From the NCBI RefSeq assembly GCF_001983105.1, contig NZ_MOMC01000050.1, positions 25,726 through 38,733 of the forward strand: 13,008 nucleotides of DNA. The letters are read 5' to 3'. The first letter of the stretch is position 1. Each line of letters begins with the position of its first letter. This document shows, piece by piece, positions 12,750-13,008 of this stretch. This stretch comes from Pseudofrankia asymbiotica (GTDB lineage: Bacteria; Actinomycetota; Actinomycetes; Frankiales; Frankiaceae). Below the pieces are notes generated by a model, which was given only the letters and a program-made list of their open reading frames with translations, did not search any database and was not told the DNA's origin. The position numbers and the translations under genes are program-made.

Positions 12750-13008
12750 CTACTTCACGGCCTTGATGAAGGTGTCGTCGAGCACGCCGTCGAGCGACGG
12801 GGCCTCGTCGACCAGCTTGGTGCTGACCAGGAAGTCGGAGATCTTCTTGGCCTGGTAGTCGAGATTCGCGTCCGTCGAGCCCGGGGTGAACGCCGCGATG
12901 TTCTGGTCGAGAGTGAAGATCGTGGTGCCCTTGTCGTACGTCTCGTAGTCGGCCACGGAGACGCCGGCGCGCTTGGCCATGATCTCGTAGGCCTCGGCCT
13001 TGTTCGCC
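12750..13008 (-). CDS. ABC transporter substrate-binding protein (NMT1/TauA/SsuA-like), C-terminal part
   Basis: The C-terminal 85 residues of a periplasmic-type binding protein; the rest lies beyond the right edge. The visible sequence starts ANKAEAYEIMAKRAGVSVADY and continues through TIFTLDQNIAAFTPG, a long amphipathic helix YQAKKISDFLVSTKLV, and ends LDDTFIKAVK. This is the usual closing pattern of taurine/sulfonate/nitrate and NMT1/THI5-like binding proteins, including the run before the end that places the last helix against lobe 1. The frame is open to the edge, so no start or lipoprotein signal can be assessed. It is the first visible gene of a binding protein-permease-ATPase operon on this strand. 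Substrate class cannot be decided from this fragment. Confidence 0.85.
   Translation of the reverse strand, partial: ANKAEAYEIMAKRAGVSVADYETYDKGTTIFTLDQNIAAFTPGSTDANLDYQAKKISDFLVSTKLVDEAPSLDGVLDDTFIKAVK

Overview
The window reads as chromosome of a very GC-rich actinobacterium. GC is extreme at third codon positions, GTG starts are common, genes overlap by ATGA/GTGA, proteins carry Ala/Pro-rich tails, and the Mrp, LuxR-type two-component and PadR families are of actinobacterial type. A Frankia-like relative is plausible, but no taxonomic marker is present. Most of the window is ordinary core or accessory metabolism and transport. No phage, transposon, CRISPR or RNA gene was seen.

Layout. (1) 2-2464, plus strand: the distal part of an Mrp (Mnh) Na+/H+ antiporter operon, mrpD (5' end outside the window), mrpE, mrpF and mrpG, each overlapping the next. 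It ends at a palindrome and nested hairpins. (2) 2533-3780, plus strand: a small transcription unit with a probable 24-codon leader ORF, a 48-residue DUF1059 protein and an alpha/beta hydrolase of the hormone-sensitive-lipase type. The leader contains an anti-Shine-Dalgarno segment that can pair with either of two ribosome binding sites. (3) 3914-6809, minus strand: a LuxR-family response regulator followed by its multi-membrane-span histidine kinase. (4) 6810-6987: a divergent control region with two TGGGA-type palindromes whose centres lie 21 bp apart. (5) 6988-7837, plus strand: two tandem paralogous genes for small four-helix membrane proteins of unknown function, divergent from the two-component genes. 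(6) 7838-8185: a non-coding stretch with an 18-bp tandem repeat. (7) 8186-10486, minus strand: a PadR-family regulator, with a well-formed promoter overlapped by an inverted repeat, then a class A FAD-dependent monooxygenase, separated by strong hairpins. (8) 10629-13008, minus strand: a SsuABC/TauABC-type ABC importer operon in the order substrate-binding protein (C-terminus only), permease, ATPase, with an 11-bp hairpin before the permease gene.

How they fit together. Mrp supports cation/proton homeostasis. The two-component system probably controls itself and the adjacent membrane-protein pair. PadR probably controls itself and perhaps the monooxygenase. The ABC operon imports a small organic or inorganic anion whose identity cannot be read here. 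The most original signals are the divergent palindromes beside the duplicated membrane proteins and the switch-like leader before the DUF1059 gene. Both are inferences from sequence and need experimental or comparative support.
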